Origin: Chamaecyparis obtusa
Lineage: Eukaryota > Streptophyta > Pinopsida > Cupressales > Cupressaceae
Direction of reading: 5' to 3'
NCBI GenBank assembly: GCA_027943335.1
Contig: BSBK01014751.1
Span: 2,501-66,500, forward strand
Length of the DNA: 64,000 nt
Positions within the stretch are counted from its first letter, which is position 1. Every line of letters begins with the position of its first letter. A model generated the notes under the pieces. The model was not told where the DNA came from, did not search any database, and saw only the letters and a program-made list of their open reading frames with translations. A program made the translations under genes and the position numbers. Below, piece after piece: positions 1-10,512 of this stretch.

Positions 1-110
1 ATCTCCTCTACCTCTTTCTATTTGTTGAATGGGTTGAAGTTTCAGACTTATCTTTAATTGAATCTATTTTAGCCATGACTTTTCTTTACTCAAGGAACAA
101 ATTGAATCCC

Positions 111-665
111 TCACTTTTTCAGGAAGGTAGCAAGATCTTGGCATTCTATCTTTAGTAGAAAATGTGCCTTCGATTTTTTGGCAAATGAATCTCCATATTG
201 TGTTGATTTTGTACTTTCATAATCGACCATATCAACTCCCATATCATATAAAGTAAGTTTCCCTCGTCTCTCTTGAACTCTAAATACTCCCTCTAATGTT
301 GAAATGCTTGTGAAGACCTTCACCTTTTGGCTTTGTTCTTGTAAAATGCTTACAGGCTCTTCCACAACTACTGTTTCTATCTCATGAAATATGCATTCCA
401 CATTTGATGAAATAGTTTTCACTTTTTGTTTTATTCATCTTTATTTCCTTTACTTTCATGAGGCTCAATAGACTCTATCTTTAAAGGTTTTTATTCTTTT
501 TGGCACGTGTTTTCCTCCCACCTCCCCTATCTCATAATCCACCATGCAATTTGTTTCTAGCACCCTTTGATGGGTTCCCTTTCCTTTCTTCCATTTCACA
601 GGTTTTCTTTTCTTAGTTACCTGTTGCTGATCCTTAATTTTACCTTCTCCATTCATACTTTCCAC
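111..665 (-). pseudogene. Unrecognised degenerate ORF pair
   Basis: Two minus-strand open stretches (465-665 upstream, 111-422 downstream) are separated by about 40 bases containing stops and probably come from one decayed reading frame. The upstream part is lysine-rich (KKRKPVKWKKGKG) and the downstream part is acidic to neutral with no motif I recognise. Both contain the local string MVDYE, at residue 42 of the first and within MGVDMVDYES in the second, which may be chance or an internal duplication. No zinc knuckle, protease, RT or integrase motif is visible. Given the surroundings it is most likely the accessory part of a retroelement, but I cannot assign a family or function. Low confidence. 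Confidence 0.3.
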
Positions 666-1141
666 ATCATTTTATTTGGTTAATTCATCATTTCTTACAA
701 TTTTGAATCCATGACCTGTTCTCACTTTTTTTTTTTCCCACAAATTTGTACTCCTTTAATTCACTATCCATCTTGTGCTTTACATTTAAAGTGTGTGCAC
801 AGCTTCCTTTATAGGGCTCACCCGCAGATTTCTATTTTAGTTTCTTCTCATCTTTAAATTTTTGTAAGGGATTTGTTTATAGTAGACATACACTATCAAG
901 AAAGGAAGAGGTTGTGATCAAGGATACACACCTCATCCATATGAGGGAATCCTTGAGAAAAACAAACAATTCTTTGTAAGAAAGAATGTCACATGATAAA
1001 CAAATACAACTCAATCGAATTTGATAGAATTTACTTGATTATTAATGTTGGATGTTATTTTAATACACTTGATATAGAATCTACAAATTGCAAAAAAATC
1101 ATCCTTCTTCCACCAATGAGTAATTCCATTCAAGAAAGACC

Positions 1142-4100
1142 ATGTCTGGCGATATCAACGCACAACAAAATAGGGAGACAATTGCTAGAATGTTGTCTAA
1201 CATAAAAAGAAAAGGTGATGGAAAATGTTATTGTCCTTGCAAAATTTGTAAGGCCTTAAAGATTCAAAGACATCTAATCAAAACAACCAAGGAACATTGT
1301 AGGCAGCACGGTCACATTGAAGGGGGCAATGAATTTTGTCCATTGGTATATATTTTAATAATTTATAAAATACATAAGACATGATTTGATGATGACATCA
1401 TGGTCATGGTTAATATAAGGTCATCATTTTGATATAGGTCAACCACCCTGGGTTTTATGTTATGGACCATGACAATTCAGAGAATGTGGATTTCCAAATG
1501 AGGGAACATGGAGGTGTGAATATAGAAGTAGAAGGTAATGATCCCATGGAAGAAGATCACGATGATCAAGAAGATCATGATGATCAAGATGATCATGATG
1601 ATCAAGATGATAATGATGATGATGATGTTGACGCAGACCTTGATGTACCTATACTTGAGAAGGCACACGAGCCCCTATACGAAGGCTCCCAAATAACTCT
1701 TCTTGCTGTTGTATTGTTTTTGGTGAACTTGAAGGTTATGAATGGTTTATCCAACATAGCGATGACACGTATGTTAAGGTATGTCATCTTTTTTCATTTT
1801 TTTAGTCATAATTCCCTTACAATTAACAAAGGATAAATCATGTACCAATTAATATTCTTTATATTAACAAATTATATTTTTGGTCGTAGGTTGATAGGTG
1901 AGTATTTGTTACCACCATCAAACATTCTACCTTGCTCGTACTGAGAATTATCTACCATTATGAAAGATATTGGAATGAAGTATCAAACAATTCATGCATG
2001 TCCAAATGATCATATTATATATCATAAATAACATGAATTTTCAATAGAATGCCCTCTTTTTCATATTAGTAGATATCAATCAGATCGAATAACAAAAAAG
2101 GTGCCTCGCAAGGTTCTTCAGGTTATTCCCATTATTCCACATCTGCAATTATTATTCAAGTGCAATAGCTTGGCACAATTTATAGATTACCATGCATGCA
2201 ATAGAAGTCGAGATGAAATTATGTGAATGCCTGCAGATGGTTTGGCATTTAAGGAAATAGATGAAAAATGGCCACACTTTAAAGAAGAACCTCATAATCT
2301 CAAGCTTTCATTGGCAGCGGATGGTGTCAATCTATTTGGAGAGATGAGATCTACTTACTCAGTGTGGCCTTTTTTTGTTATCAACAATAACATTCCTCCT
2401 TGGATGTCCATAAAGAGGGAGAACATAATGTTGGCACCAATTGTTCTAGGTATTTTTTTATTTAATAGTCATCTAAATTAATTTATTATAAATAATCCAT
2501 CAAAATGGTCATAATAATTATGTAATGTTTTTGTTCATTCAACTAGGTAAGTACCAAGTTAAAGATATCAATGTCTATATTGAGCCCCTTATCAATGATT
2601 TGATGGTGTTATGGAATGGGGTCACTATGTATGATATCTCTAGACCAATAGGACAAAGACAATTTCAATTCCATGCAATCCTTGTATGGACAATACATGA
2701 TGCCCCTGGGCTAACAGATTTTTGTGGTATGTTCTCTTCTTAACACCTCTTTTTTGGTATGTTGTAGTGCTAACACAAAGTTAACATATTTAATCCAATT
2801 ATACAAGGTCTTGTAGGTCTTTAGACAAAGGGAAAATTTGCATGTCCAGTTTGTGGTCCAAAGATGAAATCTCATCATTCAAAAAGTTTAGGAAAGCAGG
2901 TGTTCGATGAGCATAGACACTTTCTCCATAGAAATAATAAGTACCAAATTACCGAAAAACATCTTTTCAATGGGAAAGAAGAAATTACATCAAAGCCACA
3001 GAGAATGACACCTCCCCTATGGAAGTTGGAATACAATAAAATAAATCGTCAAGGTAATGTCATTCCATCTGATGGTTTTTGTTTGAAATTTATATTTTGA
3101 TATTGTGTTTTGTTTACTGATGATGTAATTGATGGTCGTGAAGGTCGTCAAGGCATTAATGACCAAATTCAAAAGGACTAAAAATTTCTCCTATGTAATT
3201 TAGTAGGTTGTCATACTATGAGAAACTCCCAATCGTGCATTTGTTTGATCCTATGCATATTGGAAAGAATGTAACAAAGACATTATGGAAAATCTTGGAT
3301 GGAAGGTGTGACAAAGACAAAATTGTCAAAATTTGTAGTGACATTGAAGAATCCAACCATGCAATGAAAAATGTCATTCGATCAAATAACAATGGAGACC
3401 AGATTGATACAAGTGCCCTTAGTTGGTTATTGTCAGAGTAGCAGAGCAATGCTATAAAAGAAGTCATAAAAAAATACAATTTCCCACAGGATTTTCTATG
3501 AACATAAACAATTTCATATCAAAGAAAAGTGAATTTGGGCCAGGGATCAAAACACATGATTGGCATACATTTATTAAGAAAATTCATGTTATTTTGTATT
3601 CACCATCTATTTGTATACTGCATGTAGTTTTCATTGCATTCTTCTATAAAATTTTGATAAGATCATTTTACAAATATTGCAGTATGTTCTACCTCTATCT
3701 CTCCCACACCACTTCGACAACAGTGTCAAACAAGTTATATATGATCTTGGAAAATACATGAGGTGGTTTTCATCAAAAGAAATCAATAAAGAAGATATAA
3801 AATATTGGAAGAGAAAAATTCCTCATCTTATGTGTGAAATGAAAAAGTGTCTACCTTCAACTTTTTTCAATGCACAAGAACACTACCTCATACATCAAGT
3901 TGAGGAGATTGAATTGTGTGGACATGTACCAACTAGGTCAATGTGGATGGTTGAGAGGCACTTGAAATTTTTGAAAGGCTTGGTTCGACAGAGAGCACAT
4001 CCCAAGGGTTCTATGGTGGAGGGACATATGGTATACTAGGCCATGATGTACATTAGTGAATATCTTCCTAAGTTTGCAGCAAAGATCCATGTAGATCGTA

Positions 4101-6425
4101 TTTTGGATCCCAAATCCATTAACAAATTTGAAGTGGAGTATTTGATGGGCAAGGTAGATTGAGGAAAGTGAGAGGTAAATATAAGAAGTTATTATAGTTA
4201 ATTAATTCTTATAAATCTTCAATACAAGTTATTTATAATTGGTGTATTTTTTTTATATAGTTGGTCAAGAGTGGGATGCAATACATTTTTATATTGTGAA
4301 TAATCTTGATTGGATAATGGTATAGATTGAACAATGTCAAAAAAATGGTTTCTCATTAACATGGAAAGGTGTTGCTTCATTGGTTAGAGAAGCTCATTGT
4401 AATGGAGATTCCAATGTTACACCAATGGTAATTGATCTAGCATATGGTTTAAGAGGTAGAGAGATACATACAAATTTATTAAAGATCATGACTCATATGT
4501 TTCATATCAACTAATGATGCAAATAATTTTCACATGCTTGAAAAATTACAATTCAAGCACCACAAAGCTATGTACTATCATGGCCACAAATTTTGCATAA
4601 AAAAGTTGGATGACATGAAGAAAACTTGTGATTCTAGGATAGCTATAGTTTTGAAGGTCACTAATATATCATTAGAAATGACATACATCCTCAACAATCT
4701 CAAAATCGATACTATGGCATCTTTGATGATATAATTGAGTGTGACTTTAACTCCTTCAAAGTAGTTCTATTTGTCATCAAATGGTACAGGCTATAACTGA
4801 ATCAAAATGATCTAGATAGAACTATTATTCAACATGATAATGAATTTACAATGATTAAGACAAGGTTCTTGCCATCTTATTTCACTGTGGCTTGTTGCAA
4901 TAAGGTTCTTGTGATTTTCACTTGATGTCCTTTTGGCCTCTAATTTTCCCCATATGATACTTTTACTGTGTTCCTATTAGGTATCTTTTTTTGCTCTTTA
5001 TGACAATCATTTACAAACTCACCATGCTATTCATGATGACAAAATAATAAAATGATACCTCTGTATTATGGTTCTTTTCATCCCTCTCTAAAACATGACC
5101 TCTCTGTCAAAACAAAGACTCCATCTCTGGTCTTGAAAACACACCTTCATCATTTCTTGGGACAATGCTTTAACATAGTTCCTGGATAATTGTGATTGAT
5201 TTTTTTTATGGCCTTCGACTGATCTCATTGACTTTGCTACATCAAGAATGGTGAACAACTCATCTTCCTCATGGATCCTGTCATTTCATTATTTTGTATC
5301 AATGTTTGTTCACCATTGACTTTGTATAGAAAAACCCTTGAATAATCACTATTTTTTCACTTCCATTACATCTTTGTCCTGCATTCGTTGTTATTGCAAC
5401 ATTACTTACTACGGTTCTTACTGCACTCCTCACATTCTAAAACAAATCACTATTTTATAAGAGCACATCTTTGTTCTTTGAATATGAATACCATAATGTT
5501 CTTTGACAGTGTACACATCACTATTTTTTGAAACCTCTTTGTTCATTGTCAATCCATCTATAAACACTGATATGCTTGTATATGTCATTTTCCTTTAGAC
5601 ATTAAATACACTGCTTCTATACAATGAGAATTGTCTTCATAGCACTAATTTTGTCAGTTTGGCTACTCTTTCTTGTTACTTAATAAAAATGATTTATTTT
5701 TACTTCAATCATTTTGATAGTCATGACCCTTATTGATACCCCTTTGACAAGGAATGGCACTACTTTGTGACCCTCTTCACTTCTCTTAATTCATTTATTG
5801 TTTGCATTGAACAATGTTTGGCCCAATCATGCACTATAGTAGCAAAACTATTTTTTTGATCTTTCTTGCTTTGTCAATAATAGTGTTTTTGTCTTTGAAT
5901 CATTGTCTTAATTGTTTCATAAATGAATCCCTTTGACTTAGGGGATGATTTTCTTGTCCTTTTGACAATGACTATCATTGTTCTCTAACAGTGCTCTTCT
6001 AGTGTTCCCTCACTATTTTATCTTTCTTGGTCACAGTTTTGTATTCTTAATCATTGTCTTTACCAACACTGTCTCACACTACTATCTTTAGCATTGTTCT
6101 TGACTGGCATTAAACATTCCTTCAAACTAATAGGATTTGCATATCTCTTTTCCTTCACGACACCCTCTTTCTATGTATATTGCTCAATATCAATATTATA
6201 ATGCAATGCCACTATGTTTAAAACCCTTTAATCTTAGGTATTATTGTATCACCGCTATTGATGATTATCACTGTGACATTAAACATCATTGTTTTGCATC
6301 TCATAGTTTGATGAAATGGAATTCATTACAGTAACATTTTTTTTTAAAAATCAACAGCTATTAAAAACCTTATGGTTAATGAGCTGCCAGATGATTTTGA
6401 CGAGGACACGGTTCCAAAGTACTAA
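1142..6425 (+). pseudogene. CACTA transposase (TNPD-like), multi-exon, decayed
   Basis: Exons in order: 1142-1345 carries the transposase-associated domain (CYCPCKICK, then H-x8-H); 1436-1778 is an acidic Asp/His-rich linker; 2227-2450 and 2546-2726 carry the Transposase_21-type core (DGVNLFG...YSVWP...PPWM; then IDVY-like PLINDL...WTIHDAPGL); 2818-3050 has the ACPVCG zinc motif and a HRHFL motif; 3208-3584 has DPMHIGKNV and KTHDWH; 3681-4039 is the DUF4218-like part (LPSTFFNAQEH, VERHLKFLK); 4261-4880 is a DUF4216-like remnant (VVLFVIKWY). A last exon (about 6353-6425, after an AACAG acceptor) ends DEDTVPKY-stop. GT-AG introns separate most blocks. In-frame stops (for example near 2223, 4147 and 4736) make it a pseudogene. 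The protein would bind the terminal repeats and cut and paste the element in the nucleus. Confidence 0.8.
4881..6340. other. Non-coding, pyrimidine-rich stretch within the CACTA element
   Basis: About 1.45 kb without a supported gene lies between the DUF4216-like remnant and the last transposase exon. The plus strand is rich in T and C, and short motifs recur irregularly (CACTATTTT, CATTGTTCTT, TTTGAC, TTGTCATT). It looks like decayed repeat or intron-like filler. No LTR, primer site or transposase motif was seen in it. The short open frame at 6137-6334 has no recognisable content. Confidence 0.4.
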
Positions 6426-6477
6426 ATTTTTGTATTATATCATTGACATAATGTTTTAAAAAATGCTTCTTTTTGCT

Positions 6478-7140
6478 TGTTTTTCGATGAGGATTAGTAA
6501 ATTTTTGCTTTTTTTTCGACGAGGATTAGTAAAATTTTTGCTTATTTTTCGACGAGGATTAGTCAAATTTTCAATACCAATTGGTTGGCCAAACGACCAA
6601 AACTGTTGTTGATGTAATTGTTGTAATTTATTCTATTGGCCCTAATTAAATTATGCCAGTGGTCATGATTACTATGTACACAATTAAAGCATAATATTGC
6701 TATGCTTAATTTGATAATATATTATATATTTTTTTTAAATATTATTTGTCAATTTTTTGACCTATCAATACTAGTCATTTCGACAATAATGCTATATGTT
6801 CGACGACTACTCCGACCAACTTGTGTCAAAAGAGAGATGAACCTTCTTTGGCATTTCAATGAGAATGTTGAACCCTCGACAATAGTTTTGAGCCTAAGTC
6901 GTCACAATTTCCATGGACATTGGTTGCATAGATGGAAAGTATGATCGATAATTCTTCTAGGTTGAATCAATTATTTCGACGATGGGTCCATCCATAATTC
7001 TACCACTATGGGCATCAAAATTTCAACGTTGTTTTAGTGTTTCATATAATCGATGAAAAAACTCTGACAACAATTTTGGTCATTTGGTCGACCAATTGGT
7101 ATCAAAAATTTGACTAATCCTCGTCGAAAAACAAGCTTAA
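6478..7140. repeat. CACTA 3' subterminal repeats in direct and inverted orientation
   Basis: The motif TTTTTCGACGAGGATTAGT occurs three times in direct orientation at about 6478-6570 (spacing about 33 bases) and once inverted at about 7108-7135. Next to it, the string ACCAATTGGT...CCAAA-GACCAAAA at 6576-6606 is mirrored at 7078-7110 (GGTCATTTGGTCGACCAATTGGT). The two arms could fold into a long hairpin with a loop of about 450 bases that holds further CGAC-containing words. In CACTA elements such arrays bind the element's own TNPA-like protein; that role is inferred here from position next to the 7151 terminus. Confidence 0.6.
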
Positions 7141-7151
7141 ATTTACTAGTG

Positions 7152-9036
7152 TAAGTAGTGGTACTTACTAGAAATATGCTTGGTATTTGAGTGCATTATA
7201 GGATTCTTAGAAATGTTTATTGCATTAGTTTTGTCACAATATATAATCATGAGCTCAGTGATTACCTCATTCATCCCTTCCAACACTTGCTTGATGTAAG
7301 CAATGTTTGAATAGTTTGTAGCAGCAACAATATATTCTTCTTCAATAGTAGACTAAGAAATACAAGGTTGTTTGTTACTTGTCCAAGTAACAAGTCTTTC
7401 ACCAAAGAAAAATGCTCCTCCGGTGGTACTCTTTCTGTCATCTATATTTCCATCCCAATTTGTGTCAGTGTAGACTCTTATTTCAAACTTGCCTTCCTTA
7501 GGATACCATAATCCATAGTTCTCTATTTTCTTTAGGTATCTTAAGATTCTTTTTGTTGCAACCATGTGTGACTCCTTAGGATTTGCAAAAAATCTAGCAA
7601 CAATTCCCACAGCATGTGCAATATCTAGTCTACTATGCACTACATACATCAACTTACCAATCATAGATCGGTACAATGTCTGGTTCACCTCTATAGATTT
7701 ATCATCATTAGTTAGTTTGTAGCCTATGACCATCAGTGTTCCAACTGGTTTAGCATCGTCCATGCAAAATGTTCTCAGTACTTTCTTTATATAATTTTAT
7801 TGTGTGATGAATATTCCATCATTCTATTGAATAACCTGAAAGCCTAGAAAGAACTTAATCTCTCCAAACATATAAATTTCAAATTTTTTTTGCATCTCAT
7901 CAGAAAATGATTTATAGATATGATCTTGTCCTCCAAAAATAATATCATCCACAAATATTTCAGCAATCAAAATGGTGTCATCAGACTTTGCTTTCATATA
8001 CAAATTTTTGTTTTCACTTGTTCTAACAAAACCAATACTTAACAAATAAGTATGCAACCTTTCATACCAGGCTCTAGGTGCTTGTTTTAAACCATATAAA
8101 GATTTATATAGTCTACATACCATATCTTTCTTGTTTGGATCAACAAACCCTTCTGGTTGTTCTATGTAGATCTCCTCTTCTAGTATCCCATTCAGAAAAG
8201 CATATTTAACATCCATTTGATAGACTTTAAACTTCTTATGTGTTGCATATGCAAGTAACATTTGGACTCCCTCTAGTCTAGCAATAGGTGCAAACGTTTC
8301 ACCATAATCTATGCCTTCCTCCTATGCATATCCCTTGCATACAAGTCTAGCTTTTTTCCTTGTAACCTCTCCATTCTCATTCAACTTATTCTTGAAAATC
8401 CATTTAGTACCGATAACATTCTTATCTTTAGGTTTAGGTACTAAGGTCCATGTCTTGTTTTTCTCTATCTGTTATATCTCTTCATTCATTGCATTCACCC
8501 ATTCATCCTTCTCCAATGCAACCTTAACATTTTTTGGTTCAAACTCACAAACTAAGCATGTACCTTGTCTTAACTTACTTCTTATCATCATACTAGCTTT
8601 CTTGTCTCCAATGATTTGGTTCTCAGGATGATGTCTTTTGATAAATCTAGCGGGTACTTGATCTCTTCTTCGTTGTTCATCCTGTTCAGGTTCATTTTCT
8701 TTCTCGATAGCTCCTTCCTGATCATCGGTTTCTCTTTTCTATTCCTTGGTGTTATTTTCTTGATGACCGGTTGACATAGTCTGCGGCTTTGGTAGGTACT
8801 CTTGTTGTTCAATGTAAGTGAATCTACTGTAGTTTTCTGGCTCCCTAGTGCTTTCTTCACCATTCTTAGTATCAAATTCATCAACTCTGACATTGCAATC
8901 TTTTCTTTTAGTGGAATATCCAAGAAATATCCCTTCATCCCCTTTATAGTCAAACTTTCCATTTCCTTCATCTTTCAAAATAAAACATTTGCTACCAAAA
9001 ATTTTGAAGTAACTTACAGTCGATTTGTGACCAAAC
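7152..9036 (-). pseudogene. copia-1 pol fragment: integrase C-terminus, reverse transcriptase, RNase H
   Basis: Read from 9036 leftwards: end of the integrase region (FGSKCFI, DEGIFLGYS), a linker rich in E, Q and R, then the RVT_2 reverse transcriptase with [40 protein letters not shown] and the catalytic FVDDIIF, then RNase H with [11 protein letters not shown] and the start of the CDNTSAINIS-like block, here mutated (CDKTNAINIS). The frame ends at KYHYL where the CACTA terminus begins. Stops replace expected residues at several places, for example S-stop-S for SQS near 7354 and AYA-stop-EEG near 8323. A short internal deletion removes residues after GYSTK near 8900. Function when intact: copying of the element RNA into DNA in cytoplasmic particles. 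Confidence 0.85.
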
Positions 9037-10249
9037 TAAACAATCTCACAATAGGTAGAGATAATCATGCCATTGTCTCTCTTAAGGGTAATATATCTAT
9101 GCTATAGATTACCTATCCCCATCATGAAATGAATTTAGATTGTCAACCCAGGGATGTAGACTTGAAATGGGACAGCACAATTTGTGCACTACGTTCCTTT
9201 AGGAGTCATAACACCTATTTTGTAGGAAGATAAAATGTATGAAATGAATCTATGCTATTGCTGCAGGAAAGTAAACACTCTTAACTATTGAATAGAATTA
9301 CTATAAAAAACTTATGAAATGAATCTAAGCCCGTCTAAAAACTCAAAACATTCACTATATCCATCTCTGCAAATGTTGCAAGAACAACCACAGTGGCAAT
9401 GCTGCAGGAGTAAAATAGTAACTCTATTTGAAAATAGGAAAAGTACAAGAAGAAAATATATTCTAACTTAATCTAATCCACCTTCCAAGTGGGCCCCCTT
9501 GGTTGGCTTCTGCTAACTACTCAACACAAGAGATAATCCAAAATCACTCTTCCATTAAATTCTTCTTAATTGGTTACATAACAACTAAATAACTCATGAA
9601 GAAAAAAATAGAGCAACTTCCACTATACTGAATACATAATTCTGTCTTTCTTTATTACCTACTAAATCAGTCCAAATCCCTTTATATCAAGGATTGATGC
9701 TTATTGAAAACATAACAGAAAAGTCTCATTAAACCTCACCAAATATGGAGGAGATAAAACAACCACGACATAATACAATTACTACTGACAACAGAATAAC
9801 AGTTATGAGGAAATATAGCAGGACTAATTTCCTATATTCTCTGGAACAATAGCTCCTTCAAAGCTCAGCATATCCATTGGAATCATGTTGGATTCTCCTA
9901 CCATGGTTGGTCTTCTAATGCTCCTTCTTTAATGCAGATGTGCCACTCTTCATACCGCTCCATGTTTACCTGAAAGGTTAGTAACATTTGGTACACATAT
10001 ACAAGTCAACAATTTCAACTCCTACTTAAATGTTAGAACACAACTTGAAATAATTATATGAAGTATTGCATTATATTTATAATAGTCAGCAAAACATATC
10101 ACTCAAGCTACCCATAGATTTTATGGCTTTAGTTGTACTTGGCATAGGTTCACATAAGTATAAGTAATAAAATGTCTTGGAAATGCTTGTCAAAGTATCA
10201 ACAAAATATAAAGATCATAACAAAATTGAGGCAATAATTAGACTCATCA
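9037..10249 (-). repeat. 3' LTR of the Athila-like gypsy element
   Basis: Matches 19209-20420 almost base for base, with scattered substitutions and one-base indels. Recognisable shared landmarks are AATAGGTAGAGATAATCATG near the left end, GTGGGCCCCCTTGG near 9490 and 19660, and ATTAGACTCATCA at the right end. It starts TAAACA where the other copy has TGAACA. Confidence 0.88.
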
Positions 10250-10263
10250 TCTACCCCCTACTA
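10250..10263 (-). promoter_or_regulatory. Polypurine tract of the Athila-like element
   Basis: On the minus strand the bases just before the 3' LTR read AGTAGGGGGTAGA. A purine run at this place primes plus-strand DNA synthesis in LTR elements. Confidence 0.65.
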
Positions 10264-10512
10264 ATAGAATGCTTGTCCTCAAGCATTGTATTTCCTTGCT
10301 ATGGTCCTAAAATCACCAATGGTCATCTTTCCCTTCTTTCCACTTCTAAAAGTGTAGTAGAACCCCCTTATGCATTCCAAGTAATCTTCTTGATGCTCCT
10401 CAACCAACTGATTCAATCTAGTAGCACTGATGTCAGATAAGGGGTGAAAAGAGTGTAGGTGGTTGGAATAATAAAGGCATCCATAATTTCCTTCTGGTTT
10501 GTCATCCCAACT

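Larger units (their letters stand above)
1142..7151 (+). mobile_element. CACTA (En/Spm-type) DNA transposon, right end present, left end not located
   Basis: The element is called from a spliced TNPD-like transposase gene followed by a 3' subterminal repeat region and a terminus ending ACTAGTG (complement CACTAGT) at 7151. Immediately right of it, at 7152, the copia-1 RNaseH coding sequence resumes mid-codon-string (KYHYL on the minus strand), so the element inserted into copia-1; the adjacent three bases TAA are the expected 3 bp target duplication. The matching left end, which should be preceded by TAA and the rest of copia-1, is not in the window. A CACTATCAAG at 891 lies 250 bases before the transposase start but its flank is not copia-1, so I do not accept it as the true left terminus. 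Confidence 0.7.

Noticed and set aside
888..905. CACTATCAAGAAAGG as the left terminus of the CACTA element
   Set aside because: It shares only CACTA plus a few bases with the right end (CACTAGTAAATTT), lacks the subterminal repeats, and its left flank is not copia-1 as the right flank requires.
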